A stretch of DNA of 6,730 nucleotides from Fidelibacterota bacterium. Its GTDB lineage: Bacteria; Fidelibacterota; UBA2242. The stretch spans positions 1 through 6,730 of the forward strand of contig JALOAB010000124.1 of assembly GCA_023229045.1 (NCBI GenBank). Direction: 5' to 3'. Numbering within the stretch: position 1 is the stretch's first letter; the number at the start of each line of letters is the position of its first letter. The position numbers and the translations under genes were made by a program. The notes under the pieces are model-generated. The model had not been told where the DNA came from, did no database searches, and saw only the letters and a list, made by a program, of their open reading frames with translations. This document shows, one piece after another, positions 5,568 through 6,730 of the stretch.

Positions 5568-6730
5568 TTATTCTTTCGTGAATAAAAACTGACCGCCGCC
5601 TTGTTTTAAAATCATTGATTTTTCGGTTGGATTAAACTCCATAATGACTGCCGCCAGATCATACTTGAACTTATCTTTTTCGGTTGCTTCGAGTGGAAAT
5701 GAAGGTTGGCCTGTCGCCTGGGCGATCAGCGAGTTGTTTTGCCGGGTAATCGTTATTTTCAACTGAATTTGAGTTGATGAGTAAACGCCCAGATATTGGT
5801 CCAAATCTTCGGCTTTGACGGCATATGTCGTAAAGGTGGGAATGTCGTAGGGTCTATTGAAAACAGCGCTCAATACCGCAATCGAAATATTGTTGTTATT
5901 ATAGTTGGTTCCATTTGAAGTCATTGCATATGAAGTACTGCCATCTGAAAAATGACAATATACAGCAGTAAATCCGTCGATTCCGCCGGTGTGTCCATAT
6001 CCGACTCTGTCATAGAAAGGAATTGGAAAAAGCCCGATACCATAATTGTCCCTGGTGGTTTTCATCAATTCGAGACTTTCTTTTTTGAGCAGTTGACCGC
6101 CAAATAACGCATCGCTGAATTTTACCAGGTCGCCTGGCGTAGAAACGATACCGCCGGCTCCCAACGGAATTGAAATGTCGGTTTCGGATTCGAGTTGCCA
6201 GGTTTCGCTAAAACGGTAGGAATTACATTCGCTGTTTTTAGGATTGATTTTCGAGCCGAGATAGGTGTTGGTCAATCCCAGCGGTTCGGTAACGTATAGC
6301 GTTAAAAGTTCAGCATAAGGTTTTTTGAATGTCTTTTCGAGAATGTAAGTCAGGAGGACATAGTTTGAATTGCTGTATTCATTTTTACTGCCGGGTTCAA
6401 AATCGCTTCCTGCCTTGGTAATGATATCAACCATTTCTTTTTCGGTTTTGGCTTGGGTATTCCAGGTCAGATAATCCTCATCATTAGTGAAATTATGTAT
6501 TCCGCTACTGTGGCTGAGAAGATGTTTTATCGTGATCTTTTTGGCGTTTTTAATTTTCGGGAAGAATTTGTCGATAGTCTGATCAAGATCCAGTTTATTT
6601 TCTTCGATAGCTTTCAGCGCTAAAACCGCAGTGAACGTTTTGGAAATTGAACCAATTCGGTACTTTGAATTTTCGCTGGCTTTGATGTTGTTTTCGAGGT
6701 CGGCAAATCCGACTGATTTTGTATAGATTA
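5568..6730 (-). CDS. Serine beta-lactamase-like hydrolase (class C / CubicO type), N-terminus cut by window
   Basis: The frame stays open from the TAA at 5568 to the right edge, giving 386 visible residues. The first in-frame ATG (6434) is internal, since essential family motifs lie upstream of it. Counting from the edge, GSISKTF (26-32) holds the SxxK nucleophile Ser27 and base Lys30. LLSHSSGI (70-77) is the conserved helix block, EYSN (117-120) provides Tyr118 of the YxN motif, and GHTGG (245-249) replaces the KTG triad as HTG, as is common in esterase or peptidase-like members. The last 80 residues (from about AEDLDQYLGVYSS) form the beta-barrel lipocalin-like tail seen in many such proteins. 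Members cleave D-amino-acid peptides, esters or beta-lactams, usually in the periplasm or outside. The missing N-terminus probably carried a signal peptide. Substrate unknown; fold assignment is firm. Confidence 0.92.
   Translation of the reverse strand, partial: IYTKSVGFADLENNIKASENSKYRIGSISKTFTAVLALKAIEENKLDLDQTIDKFFPKIKNAKKITIKHLLSHSSGIHNFTNDEDYLTWNTQAKTEKEMVDIITKAGSDFEPGSKNEYSNSNYVLLTYILEKTFKKPYAELLTLYVTEPLGLTNTYLGSKINPKNSECNSYRFSETWQLESETDISIPLGAGGIVSTPGDLVKFSDALFGGQLLKKESLELMKTTRDNYGIGLFPIPFYDRVGYGHTGGIDGFTAVYCHFSDGSTSYAMTSNGTNYNNNNISIAVLSAVFNRPYDIPTFTTYAVKAEDLDQYLGVYSSTQIQLKITITRQNNSLIAQATGQPSFPLEATEKDKFKYDLAAVIMEFNPTEKSMILKQGGGQFLFTKE

Noticed and set aside
1..6730. Defence system, prophage, insertion sequence, CRISPR, tRNA or riboswitch
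   Set aside because: No diagnostic genes, transposase motifs, spaced direct repeats or recognisable RNA folds were found on either strand.

Overview
The window is a gene-dense bacterial segment of moderate, slightly AT-leaning composition. All seven recognisable protein genes lie on the minus strand, so transcription runs from high to low coordinates. A lipobox-type lipoprotein signal and a Sec-type signal peptide, plus a secreted Sde182/DUF1593 protein, suggest a Gram-negative environmental bacterium, possibly of the Bacteroidota/FCB or a neighbouring group. This is inference only: there is no rRNA, tRNA or marker gene to fix the taxon. No phage gene, transposase, CRISPR array or RNA gene was recognised.

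Right part (6730 to about 4490): a serine beta-lactamase-like hydrolase enters from the right edge without its N-terminus. It ends at 5568, followed by a perfect 9-bp hairpin. Next is a probable lipoprotein of the DUF6544-like type (4490-5380).

Middle (4489 to 2344): a 145-base spacer holds an extended imperfect palindrome. Below it lies a secreted nucleoside-hydrolase-like protein of the DUF1593/Sde182 family (2914-4344), then a VOC/glyoxalase-fold protein with a small helix-turn-helix-like tail (2344-2826). These genes are separated by ordinary gaps and show no obvious shared pathway.

Left part (2343 to 1): three genes form one tight unit. They are an AhpD-like carboxymuconolactone decarboxylase family protein with a CxxC redox motif, a class I SAM-dependent methyltransferase, and a GNAT acetyltransferase with a C-terminal YoaP/thioredoxin-fold-like segment carrying CPYS (cut by the left edge). 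The first two genes overlap by about 14 bases. The stop of the second abuts the start of the third with no gap, so co-transcription and translational coupling are likely. A nested inverted-repeat element of about 71 bp sits just upstream of the likely start of the first gene and confuses its start call.

The most interesting item is this three-gene unit, which pairs two thiol-active-site proteins with two group-transfer enzymes. The rest looks like ordinary accessory chromosome. I found no clear evidence of a new defence or mobile system.
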